DNA of 64,000 nucleotides from Pseudogracilibacillus sp037892545 (lineage in GTDB: Bacteria > Bacillota > Bacilli > Bacillales > Amphibacillaceae). Shown here in pieces: positions 25,552 to 34,283 of the stretch. The position numbers and the translations under genes are program-made. Positions within the stretch are counted from its first letter, which is position 1. Each line of letters opens with the position of its first letter. A model generated the notes under the pieces. It was given only the letters and a program-made list of their open reading frames with translations, searched no databases and was not told the origin of the DNA. Location of the stretch: NCBI RefSeq assembly GCF_037892545.1, contig NZ_JBBKBG010000006.1, positions 1-64,000 on the forward strand. The letters are read 5' to 3'.

Positions 25552-25603
25552 AATGAATAAAAAGGTATAAAAAAGATATAGCTCCCTACCAAAAACCCTA
25601 CCA
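25552..25603 (+). repeat. CCCTACCA repeat, copy 3
   Basis: Fifty-two bases matching copy 1 (18238-18288) apart from one extra A and one T-to-C change. The tandem CCCTACCA-AAAAA-CCCTACCA is intact. The sequence before and after differs from copies 1 and 2, so the repeat itself is the conserved unit. Confidence 0.75.
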
Positions 25604-25626
25604 AGAAAAAATATGTAATAGTTGTT

Positions 25627-25660
25627 CTAAAAAGCATCTTCTATATGAAGGTGCTTTTAG
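25627..25660 (+). terminator. Hairpin downstream of repeat copy 3
   Basis: CTAAAAAGCATCTT and AAGGTGCTTTTAG pair with one bulged A and one G-T pair. No long T-run follows, so terminator activity is uncertain. Confidence 0.4.
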
Positions 25661-25729
25661 AATTAAATGAAATAAAAAATAGTTTCTTTGATATACTGTT
25701 ATTAATAATAATATACGAGGAGGATTTAT

Positions 25730-26077
25730 ATGAAAAGGTTATTCAGTACCGCATTTACGATTATATTACTAAGTCTCTCACTCGTAGGTTGTAGTAAACC
25801 AAGTATTGAAGGGATTATTCTGGAAGTAAATGAACATGGAATAAAACTTGCAACAGAACTTTCATCAGAAGAATACGAGGAAATTGAAAACATCCCCGTG
25901 TCAGATATACAAAACGAGGATGTACAAGGAAATACATACCGTGGTTTGATTGACCTGACTTATAAAGATACAGGTGGATTAAGTAAAGGTGATAAAGTTG
26001 AAGTCTGGATTGATGGAGACATAATGGAATCATATCCTGAAAAAGCCAAAGCTAAAAAAATCTCAGTTAAAGAATAG
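25730..26077 (+). CDS. Small lipoprotein, DUF3221/YobA-like
   Basis: A 115-residue lipoprotein with signal sequence and lipobox LVGCSK. The mature part (GIILEVNEHGIKLA...YKDTGGLSKGDKVEVWIDG...MESYPEKAKAKKI) follows the DUF3221 pattern: a small beta-rich domain with a conserved VW.DG..ESYP.....K motif. The function is unknown. GGAGG precedes the ATG. Confidence 0.7.
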   Translation: MKRLFSTAFTIILLSLSLVGCSKPSIEGIILEVNEHGIKLATELSSEEYEEIENIPVSDIQNEDVQGNTYRGLIDLTYKDTGGLSKGDKVEVWIDGDIMESYPEKAKAKKISVKE

Positions 26078-26230
26078 TGCCCGATGGCAGTGACTACCGA
26101 TAATTTAATAAGATATAAATGCTCTCACCCAACTGGTTTCATTATTTAGTTGGGTTTAAACTATTACTTAACAGTTTTTTGTAAGAAACGGGCTAGATTG
26201 TCGCATTAAAGTAGAGGAGAGAATAAACAG

Positions 26231-26839
26231 ATGGAATTGATTTGTGAGAGTAATGAATTGAGTAAATACTTAACTGAATTAAATGAAGTAGATTATTCTA
26301 ATCCAGTTATTAAAGAAAAGGTATCTGAACTTTTTAATGCATCACAAACAGATATTGAAAAGGCGAAAATTGTTTTTGAGTTTGTAAGGGATGAAATCTA
26401 TCATTCGTGGGATATTCAGGGCACACAAGTTACTTGTCATGCATCTGAAGTTTTATCTACAAGAGAAGGGATTTGTTATGCGAAATCAAATCTTTTAGCA
26501 GCTCTTCTTCGTTCAGTGGGAGTCCCAACAGGGTTTTGCTATCAACGGCTGTTATTATTTGATACACCTGAAAAGGGATATTGTATTCACGCTTTAAATG
26601 CAGTCTTTCTTGAATCAATTGATAAGTGGATTCGATTGGACGCTCGTGGAAATAAACCTGGTATTGACGCTCAATTTTCAATTGATGAAGAGAAATTAGC
26701 TTTTACTATTCAAGAAGAACTTGATGAGAAGGATTATCCAACCATCTACGTAAAACCTCATCATAAAACAATTTCAACTTTAAAAAATTATACGAATGCA
26801 CTCCAAATGTATAAATATCACTTGCCAGAGTCTTTATAG
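26231..26839 (+). CDS. Transglutaminase-like protease-fold protein
   Basis: A 202-residue protein with a transglutaminase core: Cys in REGICYAKSNLLAALLRSVG, His in YCIHALNAVFL and Asp in WIRLDARGNK. Bacterial members act as cysteine peptidases or amide-processing enzymes. No signal peptide or membrane segment, so probably cytoplasmic. Stands alone with its own ribosome binding site. Confidence 0.8.
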   Translation: MELICESNELSKYLTELNEVDYSNPVIKEKVSELFNASQTDIEKAKIVFEFVRDEIYHSWDIQGTQVTCHASEVLSTREGICYAKSNLLAALLRSVGVPTGFCYQRLLLFDTPEKGYCIHALNAVFLESIDKWIRLDARGNKPGIDAQFSIDEEKLAFTIQEELDEKDYPTIYVKPHHKTISTLKNYTNALQMYKYHLPESL

Positions 26840-27251
26840 ATATTTATATTAATGATTCCATTAATGGATGCGATCGTGAGATAAACAAGATACTAGGTAA
26901 GAATTATAAAAAATCTAACATTGAACCACCATCGCATTTGAAAACTGAACCACTTCAATAGAAATATTGTAGTAAACTCCTGACGATTAAATAAATCACT
27001 TTCAAAAAATAACAAGTCTGATATCCAATCGTCTATTTAGCTCGCAAAGATTAATTTCCGCTAATTAAACGAAACTGTACCTTCTTAAACAATCGACAGT
27101 GTCCTTAACATATAAATCAAACTAGGCATAAAATATGTTGTTTTATAAAATGAGGAAATTTTCCTAAAAATTTGTTAATATATGTTGTAAATATTTTCCA
27201 TTCTTATATGGAAGTTGAGAGTGGGGCAAATATATAGGGAGGAAAATGCCG
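26840..27251. other. Gene-free AT-rich stretch
   Basis: No open frame of note. The phrase TTGAACCACC...CTGAACCACTTC around 26920-26955 repeats a GAACCAC word and may be the edge of an old insertion sequence, but no partner was found. The ribosome binding site of the next gene lies at the end. Confidence 0.3.
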
Positions 27252-28373
27252 ATGCTGAAAAAAAGGGGATGTATGTTTATGCTTCTTATTATGACTTTAT
27301 TGGTAACTGCCTGTACGAATAAGGAATATGAGGAAGCAATGGAAAAGGGAGAAAGTGCAGTTATGGAGGAAGAATACAAAGAGGCAACAATTTATTTTGA
27401 AAAAGCATTAGAAGAAAAAGAAGACGATGAAACTGCTAATACATATTTAGAACAAACCGAAACATTTATGAGTGCGACGGAAGCATTTGAAGATAACTTA
27501 AAGGAATCAAAAGAGTTATATTCGGAAGTGATAGATAAAGAGGATGGATTGACGGAACTTGTAGACCGTGCAAAAGGGGAAATAGAACTGATTGAAGGTA
27601 TGGAAGTTACGTATGAAGATATGGAAGGTACGCTTGCAGAAGCGAATGAAAAAAGTAAAGAAGGAAAACTTGACGAAGCCTTAACTTTAATCGAATCGAT
27701 GGAAGAAGAGGATCTTAGTCATAATTATTTTTCGACTCTTACTAAGGATATGGAAACATTAAAGAGCGAAGTTAACATATTAAAAACGACGAAAAAAGAA
27801 GCGGAAGATGCACTTGAAAAGGCCAAGTCGTTAGAAAAAGAGAAAAATTATGAAGAGGGCATAAAAGTAATTGATCAAGTTTTAAAGAAAGACTTTGAGC
27901 ATGATAGTTTACAAACATTAAAAAAGAATCTTGATACACAGAAAGAAGAATTAAATAAAGCACATGAAAAACAAGTAGCAATGGCAGAAGCAAAGGAAAA
28001 GGAAGCTGCTATGATTCAAAATATATATGGTTACTGGACTACTTATGGAATTGATGGAAATCATAAGGTTGGAGCACAAGTAATGAAGTTAACAGAGACA
28101 GAGTATATATGGGGTATCACACAATCTGATACGATGTACTATTCGGAAATATCTTTAACAGAAGCAGATGTAGAAAATAAAGTTGTATACGGTCAAGGAT
28201 CTGGTACGGAAACTTTTACGATTGATGTCAAAAATGAGGGAGAAATTAAAATAGGCGATGTGACATATAGAAAAGTTGGTAAAGATGAAATGAAAGATGT
28301 TATTGGTGGAGATAGAGATGTGGACGATTTTTTTGAATTTGTAAAAGAAGGTGCGCAAATAGAGTTTCCTTAA
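27252..28373 (+). CDS. Lipoprotein with TPR-like coiled helices
   Basis: A 373-residue secreted lipoprotein: basic N-terminus, hydrophobic core, lipobox LVTACTN. A TPR-like unit (YEEAMEKGESAVMEEEYKEA) follows and then a long charged helical region to about residue 255 (including AEDALEKAKSLEKEKNYEEG). The C-terminal domain is beta-rich (IYGYWTTYGIDGNHKVG...). GGAGG ten bases upstream favours the ATG at 27252 over 27246. Probably a surface-anchored scaffold or binding protein; I do not recognise a named family. Confidence 0.7.
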   Translation: MLKKRGCMFMLLIMTLLVTACTNKEYEEAMEKGESAVMEEEYKEATIYFEKALEEKEDDETANTYLEQTETFMSATEAFEDNLKESKELYSEVIDKEDGLTELVDRAKGEIELIEGMEVTYEDMEGTLAEANEKSKEGKLDEALTLIESMEEEDLSHNYFSTLTKDMETLKSEVNILKTTKKEAEDALEKAKSLEKEKNYEEGIKVIDQVLKKDFEHDSLQTLKKNLDTQKEELNKAHEKQVAMAEAKEKEAAMIQNIYGYWTTYGIDGNHKVGAQVMKLTETEYIWGITQSDTMYYSEISLTEADVENKVVYGQGSGTETFTIDVKNEGEIKIGDVTYRKVGKDEMKDVIGGDRDVDDFFEFVKEGAQIEFP

Positions 28374-28440
28374 ATTGTATATTAGATGAGATATTATATT
28401 TTTATAAAATGTTATAAGGGATAAAATGCAATGAGAAATC

Positions 28441-28472
28441 GAGCTAAATCTTGTGGAATTTAGCTCTTTTTT
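28441..28472 (+). terminator. Rho-independent terminator
   Basis: GAGCTAAAT and ATTTAGCTC pair perfectly around an eight-base loop, then TTTTTT. It follows the lipoprotein gene by about 70 bases. Confidence 0.8.
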
Positions 28473-28771
28473 AATGAAGTCTATTTCACTCTACCAATAT
28501 TCTATCGGGGGAAGGTAATATACACCCAAAAAATTGTTTCCACTTTTTTTTATTTATATTGTAAAATTGAATTAAATCTAGGAAATATTTGTGAACGGTT
28601 TTTCTATAAGTATGTTCAAATTCGATAAAAGGTTTTTTAGCATTGACGTTATCTAAATATATGGAACATGTAGAGTACTGTGGAAACAAAAATACGATGT
28701 GAGATAGTAGCGATAGACCTATATCGTACGACAAATCTTTCATCACTGATTAAAGATAAGGAGTCTTTCAT

Positions 28772-29695
28772 ATGAAAAAAATTATTTTTTGTTCATCCAT
28801 TGTTATAACTGTTGTTCTATTCATAAGTGTATATTTTTACCAGAATCAAGAGAGGATGACTTTGTCAAAAGAGCCTGAACAAAATGAAACGCAAGAAAAT
28901 AATTCATCCGATGAACCTGAACTACAACCAGTAAATAATGACGCGGTAGGTTATACATTACAAAACAATGAGTTGCATATCACATTCAATCATGGAAGTG
29001 ATTGGATAAAAGTTCCGGTTGAAAAAGATTCATTATTTTCAGGTGAGTACACGGGAAACAGACAAGAGTTGATTGTTGGTAGCTATATACTTACCGAAAA
29101 AAAGGTTGCCTTCTTATATTCCGATGATACAGACGAGACAAATAAAATAGTAATAAAATATTCTAACGACCAAGGGGAAACATGGCAAAAAGGAGTTGTG
29201 GCGGAGTCTTTCCCATTTATGCGTTTTAGAAAAATAGCTTTCTTAAATAATCAATTTGGATATGTAATTCTTTCTGGTGACAGAACGATGTCTCAAGAAT
29301 ATTCTCTTTCCTTTTTGACGCATGATGGAGGGAAAACTTGGGAGGAAACATCTGAACCTGGTAACACGAGATTACTTGTAGATGGGGGATTTGTTGATGA
29401 AAACACTGGGTTTATGTCATTTGGAACGATTAATCCTGAAGAACCGGACTTATATGTGACACAAGATGGTGGAAATACATGGAGTGAAGCAGTCATCCCA
29501 ATTCCAAAAAAGTATGATAAAATTTTTGTCCAGGCCGAGCTTCCGGTTAAAGAGGGGGACCATTTAGCTGTTCTAGTCAATCAAGGGCCTCAAGGTGATT
29601 ATAAAGGCGGGAAAGTGAAAGGAAAGTTTATATCAAAAGATAATGGTTTAATGTGGGACTTTTCTACAGAGGTACAATCAATGGAGGTAGAATAG
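28772..29695 (+). CDS. Secreted or anchored Asp-box (BNR) repeat protein
   Basis: A 307-residue protein with an N-terminal membrane anchor or signal (residues 3-23) and a Glu/Asn-rich linker. A propeller-like domain follows, with Asp-box repeats: SNDQGETWQ, THDGGKTWE, TQDGGNTWS and SKDNGLMW. Such repeats occur in sialidases and in Ycf48-like beta-propellers. No sialidase catalytic residues are apparent, so a binding or structural role is more likely. AAGGAG precedes the start. Confidence 0.72.
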   Translation: MKKIIFCSSIVITVVLFISVYFYQNQERMTLSKEPEQNETQENNSSDEPELQPVNNDAVGYTLQNNELHITFNHGSDWIKVPVEKDSLFSGEYTGNRQELIVGSYILTEKKVAFLYSDDTDETNKIVIKYSNDQGETWQKGVVAESFPFMRFRKIAFLNNQFGYVILSGDRTMSQEYSLSFLTHDGGKTWEETSEPGNTRLLVDGGFVDENTGFMSFGTINPEEPDLYVTQDGGNTWSEAVIPIPKKYDKIFVQAELPVKEGDHLAVLVNQGPQGDYKGGKVKGKFISKDNGLMWDFSTEVQSMEVE

Positions 29696-29739
29696 AGATA
29701 AATGGCACAACATAATCGAATGGATCGTTTTTATTGGCC

Positions 29740-30066
29740 GCTCTACCGTCCCCGAAATTGCGAAAATTAGAAACTCAGGGACGCTGGATAGCTCTACCGT
29801 CCTTGAAATCGCGAAAATTGGAAACTCAGGGACGCTGGGCCGCTCTATCGTCCTCGAAATCGCGAAAATTAGAATCTCAGGGACGCTAGGTAGCTCTACC
29901 GTCCTCGAAATCGGGAAAATTGGAAACTCAGGGACGCTGGGCCACTCTACCGTCCCCGAAATCGAGAAAAATGGAATCTCAAGGACGCTGGACTGCTCTA
30001 CCGTCCTCGAAATCGTGAAAAATCAAAACTCAGGGACGCTGGGCCGCTCTACTCTCCTCGAAACTA
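29740..30066. repeat. 51-bp tandem repeat array, six units plus a partial
   Basis: Units start at 29740, 29791, 29842, 29893, 29944, 29995 and 30046, exactly 51 bases apart, each beginning GCTCTACCGTCC or close to it. Within each unit CGTCC(C/T)(C/T)GA can pair with TCAGGGACG to form a hairpin around GCGAAAATT. Unit length is a multiple of three, but a stop in unit 3 breaks the most open frame, so it is not coding. Base composition is richer in G+C than the flanks. Confidence 0.9.
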
Positions 30067-30111
30067 ATTCATCGCAAATTTAAGAATAGAAGGAAGGAGG
30101 AAAATATAAAG

Positions 30112-30474
30112 GTGGACTATGAAATGGCCAGTTTCTATACTATCCAATATATACTAACTTTTATTCTTTTTGGTATTTTTCAACTATCTGTTTTTAAAAA
30201 ATCAATATGGCTTAAATTGACACCCGTGCTTCTACTCATATCCATACTACTAATGTCATTTCCTATTTTTAAGTTATATCTCATTCTCTTTATTGCACCT
30301 ACAATAGAATCTTGTTTGATTATTACCATTGTTGCTATTTTGGTGGAACTTTTTATCGTAATGCATAGTCATAAAAAAAGTAAAGAATGGCGTAATTTGC
30401 TATGTATTTTATTTTTCCTCATGGTTTTATATGTATCTCTTCGCTCCTTTTTATGGACTAAAATGTTTATGTAG
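30112..30474 (+). CDS. Hypothetical four-helix membrane protein
   Basis: A 120-residue hydrophobic protein with four predicted membrane segments (about residues 8-26, 34-51, 55-85 and 97-113). It has a GTG start and GGAGG ten bases upstream, directly after the 51-bp repeat array. It resembles many small integral proteins of Bacillus without assigned function. Confidence 0.5.
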   Translation: MDYEMASFYTIQYILTFILFGIFQLSVFKKSIWLKLTPVLLLISILLMSFPIFKLYLILFIAPTIESCLIITIVAILVELFIVMHSHKKSKEWRNLLCILFFLMVLYVSLRSFLWTKMFM

Positions 30475-30598
30475 CAGGAAAAGGTATCGTTAAACAATAT
30501 GTTAGATAGAAACAGTAGAAGTGCTGGTTTAAAAATAACATTGGCAGGTTTCACGTTGTGCAGTCGGAAAAAATAACATATAAAAGGACGGGAAAAGG

Positions 30599-31159
30599 AT
30601 GACAAATATCACAAAACAAAGAAGAGTAATTTTAGACTTGGCAGTTACGTTAGATGGATTTATTGAGGGGAAGAACGGAGAAGTTGATTGGTGTATCATG
30701 GATTCTGAGATGGGATTTATTCATTTTTTGAATCAAATTGATACTATTTTATATGGAAGAAAAAGTTATGACATATGGGGTCAATTTACCCTGGGAAATG
30801 ATGCTACGGATATTGAAAAAGAAATGTGGGAGTTAGTACACAGTAAAGAAAAGTATGTTTTTTCCAGAACACAAAAAGGGGAATTTTTTATAGGTAATAA
30901 TATTGCGGAAGAAGTAGAAAGTTTAAAGAATAAACCAGGTAAAGACATCTGGTTATATGGTGGAGCAAGTCTTATTACCACTTTTATCCATCTAGGGCTT
31001 GTTGATGAATTTAGATTATCTGTTCACCCTGTTATTTTAGGGGAGGGAAAGCCTTTATTTACGGACATAAAACAGAGGTTAAATCTTAAGATGATTCATA
31101 CTAGAAAGTTTTCTTCAGGCGTTGTACAACTAATCTATCGGCCATTTGGGTCAGAGTAA
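30599..31159 (+). CDS. Dihydrofolate-reductase-like (RibD C-terminal) protein
   Basis: A 186-residue protein with RRVILDLAVTLDGFIEGKNG at the N-terminus, DTILYGRKSYDIWGQF in the centre and DIWLYGGASLITTFIHLGLVDEFRLSVHPVILGEGKPLF, the NADPH-binding and core motifs of the RibD_C/DHFR-like family (YyaP/YwjB type). The natural substrate is unknown. GGACGGGAAAAGG precedes the start. It ends just before the DUF2306 gene and may be co-transcribed with it. Confidence 0.85.
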   Translation: MTNITKQRRVILDLAVTLDGFIEGKNGEVDWCIMDSEMGFIHFLNQIDTILYGRKSYDIWGQFTLGNDATDIEKEMWELVHSKEKYVFSRTQKGEFFIGNNIAEEVESLKNKPGKDIWLYGGASLITTFIHLGLVDEFRLSVHPVILGEGKPLFTDIKQRLNLKMIHTRKFSSGVVQLIYRPFGSE

Positions 31160-31175
31160 TCAGGGGGGAGAATCG

Positions 31176-31880
31176 ATGGAGTTTATGTTTATGGTTGCTC
31201 GGTGGTCGCACATTATAGGAGGATTTTTGGCCCTGTGTGTGTTTTGGATTCCAATTGTAACGAAGAAAGGAAGAAAGACGCATCGACGTAGTGGTTGGGT
31301 ATATGTTGTTGCTATGAGTATTGTATCTATTTCAGCATTATATATGGGGATTTATCGCCTTGCTTTTGATTCGTCTTTTCATGCAGAGGATGTTCCATTT
31401 TCTTGGTTTCTAATTTTTATTGCTATTTTAAGTGGAGGAGCTGTATGGTATGGCTTGCGTGTCCTTCGTTATAAAAAGCGCACGGTAACACATAGGAAAA
31501 TGGTGGATCTATTATTCCCGATCTTATTACTTATTTCTAGTATCGCAATAAGTATTTATGGCTGGAAAATAGATTTTCCATTACTTAAATTTTTCCCGAT
31601 TGTTGGCGTATTTTTGGGTGGGATTCAATTACAATATTGGTTGTCAGTCCCAACTAGGAGATCGCATTGGATAGTGGAACATATTATTGGAATGCTCTCA
31701 TGTTGTATTGCAACCGTTACCGCTTTTACTGTCTTTGGGGCACCGAGACTTCTTCAAATTGAATCTGTAAGTTTGGTTGTTTGGATCATACCAATTCTTG
31801 TTTTTGTTCCGCTTATTCTTGGATTCACTACCTATTATACAAACAAAATGGACGGAAAACGTTCCACATACAGAAAATAA
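31176..31880 (+). CDS. DUF2306-like membrane protein
   Basis: A 234-residue protein with seven to eight membrane segments. RWSHIIGGFLALCVFWIPIVTKKGRKTHRRSGWVYV contains the His and HRRSGWVYV motif common to DUF2306 and related putative haem or cytochrome-like membrane families. GGGGGGAG five bases upstream sets the start at 31176; an ATG ten codons earlier overlaps the previous gene. Function unknown. Confidence 0.65.
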   Translation: MEFMFMVARWSHIIGGFLALCVFWIPIVTKKGRKTHRRSGWVYVVAMSIVSISALYMGIYRLAFDSSFHAEDVPFSWFLIFIAILSGGAVWYGLRVLRYKKRTVTHRKMVDLLFPILLLISSIAISIYGWKIDFPLLKFFPIVGVFLGGIQLQYWLSVPTRRSHWIVEHIIGMLSCCIATVTAFTVFGAPRLLQIESVSLVVWIIPILVFVPLILGFTTYYTNKMDGKRSTYRK

Positions 31881-31955
31881 TCAATGCATACATCCTTGAT
31901 GTTTCTATGAAAATAGTACAATTTTTTCCTTATTAACATTTTGGAGGAGATATAA

Positions 31956-32402
31956 ATGAATAATCATCCTGTTATCTATAAAAAGTTACAGTCAGGAAAT
32001 GAAAAGGAATTTCATGATTTGGTCGTATTATTCCATGATGTGTTTGAGACTGAAAATGAGGTTAATCAGGGGAATATCAAGCAGTTGTTAAATAATCCAA
32101 ATTTTGTATGTTTGGTAGCTTTGCAGCATCATAAAATTATTGGAGGAATTACTGCTTACGAGCTGATGTCATATGATAGTCCAAATTCTGTGATGTACGT
32201 TTATGATTTAGCAGTTCAAAATAGTTATCAACGAAGCGGCATTGGAAGTAAATTGATGAAAGAATTATTTGTTGTTTGTAGAAAAAGAGGAATAAAGGAA
32301 TTATTTGTTCAAGCGGAGGAAGCTGATGCCCATGCTGTTCAATTTTATGAGAAATTAGGAGGCAAATCTTTTAACACAAGTCAATTTCATTACAGTCTTT
32401 AA
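31956..32402 (+). CDS. GNAT acetyltransferase, AAC(3)-I-like
   Basis: A 148-residue GNAT enzyme. FVCLVALQHHKIIGGITAYEL, VMYVYDLAVQNSYQRSGIGS (acetyl-CoA loop QRSGIG) and FVQAEEADAHAVQFYEKLGG follow the order and wording of AAC(3)-I aminoglycoside acetyltransferases, including the YDLAV and VQA..D..A..FY.KLG motifs. Chromosomal relatives are often of unknown substrate, so resistance is only a possibility. Confidence 0.78.
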   Translation: MNNHPVIYKKLQSGNEKEFHDLVVLFHDVFETENEVNQGNIKQLLNNPNFVCLVALQHHKIIGGITAYELMSYDSPNSVMYVYDLAVQNSYQRSGIGSKLMKELFVVCRKRGIKELFVQAEEADAHAVQFYEKLGGKSFNTSQFHYSL

Positions 32403-32549
32403 TTGTTGGGATTTATTTTAGGAATTTTGATTACAACAGAATTGGTATACTTACAGTTTCAAATGTTATTATACGCACTATCATATCTGGAAAAATAATT
32501 GTAAGGAAGTTGAAATATTAGATAAATGTTAGATGAAGGAGAGATGGGA

Positions 32550-32969
32550 TTGCTGCCAATAAAAAAAGTGTATGGATATATTACAAGAATTAGAAAAGGC
32601 AAAGTAGAAATCTTGGTTTTCCGTCATTCGAATCCAAAGGCTGGTATCCAGATACCTAAAGGAACTGTAGAATCTAAAGAGAGCACTTATCATGCAGTTA
32701 TTAGAGAAGTTAAAGAAGAAACAGGACTGAAAGATTTTAAGGTGAACAATTTAATAGCCGAAGACTACTGGAGAAATGATGATCATGTTATCCACCACAG
32801 ATATTTTTACCAAATAAATATATCGAATGCTCCAGATAGATGGGATTACGAACCAACAGGTGGTGGAAATGAAGAAGGATTAACATTTCATTACTTTTGG
32901 ATTTCTTCCAAAGATGAAGTGGAACTTGTTCGTGGACATGGAGATTATTTAAATGTAATTTTTGGTTAG
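32550..32969 (+). CDS. Nudix hydrolase
   Basis: A small Nudix enzyme (about 139 residues) with a textbook Nudix box, GTVESKESTYHAVIREVKEE followed by TGL, which binds the metal for pyrophosphate hydrolysis. The start is taken as the TTG at 32550 because GAAGGAGAG lies six bases upstream, inside the longer frame that opens at 32526. Substrate not predictable. Confidence 0.82.
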   Translation: MLPIKKVYGYITRIRKGKVEILVFRHSNPKAGIQIPKGTVESKESTYHAVIREVKEETGLKDFKVNNLIAEDYWRNDDHVIHHRYFYQINISNAPDRWDYEPTGGGNEEGLTFHYFWISSKDEVELVRGHGDYLNVIFG

Positions 32970-33030
32970 TATTTAGATACAACTTATCTATTAATTGAAT
33001 CATAGATGACAGATGGATAGGGGCGATATT

Positions 33031-33477
33031 TTGAAGAGAAATTATTGGATGATTGGACTCGGCATGGGCTGGACTATTATTTTTGCAGGTATGAGCTTTT
33101 ATTGGGCAATGGGTGGTCTCATTGGTGCACGATCTCTTGGTGGCGCCATTTATGAGATGGCAATCAATCCATCTCACTCTTTTATCGTTATTTTGTGGTT
33201 GACAGGTGTCATTAAATTACTTGGATTTTTATTATTGTCACTGCTCCTTATTCAATGGAAGAAACCAATACTGAATCAATTGTTATTTTATGTAGTAAAG
33301 TGTGTAGGGGTTTTACTATTCCTTTATGGGTTTCTTAATTTCATTACGATCACATTAAGCCAGTTCCATATTTTAGATTTTGATTTAGAACCATATGCCG
33401 TATGGTGGAGACTTTCTTTTTGGGAACCGTTTTGGATGATAGGTGGCGTCTTTTATTTTTTCTCTGTTAAAAGATGA
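33031..33477 (+). CDS. DUF3995-like membrane protein
   Basis: About 148 residues with four membrane segments (WMIGLGMGWTIIFAGMSFYWAMGG; VILWLTGVIKLLGFLLLSLLL; and two more). The GxxxxxSFYWA and WWRLSFWEPFWMIGGVFY motifs fit DUF3995. TTG at 33031 with AGGGGCG upstream is preferred; the ATG at 33013 is an alternative. Function unknown. Confidence 0.62.
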   Translation: MKRNYWMIGLGMGWTIIFAGMSFYWAMGGLIGARSLGGAIYEMAINPSHSFIVILWLTGVIKLLGFLLLSLLLIQWKKPILNQLLFYVVKCVGVLLFLYGFLNFITITLSQFHILDFDLEPYAVWWRLSFWEPFWMIGGVFYFFSVKR

Positions 33478-33571
33478 GGAAATTTAGGGCTAACCAGGCT
33501 TGTCCACTTCTCTGTTAATTTGTGAACTTTACTGATGGTATTGTATACTAAAGGATGAAGGAGTGATTTTT

Positions 33572-34042
33572 TTGGATGTAAAAAAGAAAGATGAACAATT
33601 CATGCAGAAAGCAATATCTTTAGCTGAATTATCTAAAAAACAAGGTAATGAGCCTTTTGGTGCAGTATTAGTAAAAGATGATACGATTGTCTTTACAAAT
33701 GAAAATCAAATTCATACGATGAGCGATCCAACTTTTCATGCAGAACATGGACTTATCCGTAGGTTCTGTCAGGAAAATAAGATATCGGATCTTTCAGAGT
33801 ATACTCTTTATTCTAGTTGCGAGCCTTGCTTCATGTGTTCAGGAGCAATGGTATGGTCTAAATTAGGTCGTTTAGTATTTAGTGCTTATGCAAAAGACCT
33901 AGATAAGATTTTAGGAGAAAAAGAGGGATTTCCAAGCTCTTTAGTATTCCAACATTCTGTTTGGGCCCCTTCAGTTACTGGAGGAATTCTTCGTGAAAAG
34001 GGTGTTCAAATTTTAGAAAATTACTTTTCAGGTAAGGAATAA
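33572..34042 (+). CDS. Cytidine/guanine-deaminase-family protein
   Basis: A 156-residue zinc deaminase. FHAEHGLI carries the zinc His and catalytic Glu, and SSCEPCFMCSGAMVW the two zinc Cys (CxxC). The fold covers tRNA adenosine, guanine and nucleoside deaminases; the true substrate is unclear. GAAGGAG eight bases before the TTG at 33572 decides the start. Confidence 0.82.
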   Translation: MDVKKKDEQFMQKAISLAELSKKQGNEPFGAVLVKDDTIVFTNENQIHTMSDPTFHAEHGLIRRFCQENKISDLSEYTLYSSCEPCFMCSGAMVWSKLGRLVFSAYAKDLDKILGEKEGFPSSLVFQHSVWAPSVTGGILREKGVQILENYFSGKE

Positions 34043-34224
34043 TACTAAATAAACTTGGTTATCGTTTAATGAGGAGTTCCTGTCCAATCTTTTGGTATTA
34101 CCATTATATAAGATTTGGTGAGGTACTTCTTTTTTATATCCCTTTTAAACAATATGAACATCATACGTTGTCATGTTGGAGACAGCATCATTTTTCCTGT
34201 TTTAATCCCACTTATGGATATATG

Positions 34225-34247
34225 ATTTACAAATACAATTTGTAAAT
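34225..34247. promoter_or_regulatory. Perfect palindrome ATTTACAAAT-ACA-ATTTGTAAAT
   Basis: Ten-base arms around a three-base spacer between two convergent genes. The AT-rich sequence and symmetry look like an operator for a TetR- or BlaI/CopY-type repressor rather than a terminator. No promoter or regulator is adjacent. Confidence 0.4.
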
Positions 34248-34283
34248 AAGTAATAAACTTAACATATTTTCTACCTTACCATA

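Noticed and set aside
28486..28746. 86-codon minus-strand gene
   Set aside because: No ribosome binding site, and the composition is that of AT-rich intergenic DNA between a terminator and the next gene's leader.
29740..30066. CRISPR array
   Set aside because: The repeats are contiguous 51-base units without unique spacers, and no cas gene is present in the window.
32403..32500. Short hydrophobic peptide gene of about 30 codons (LGFILGILITTELVYL...)
   Set aside because: It has only a TTG with no Shine-Dalgarno and could be chance AT-rich coding.
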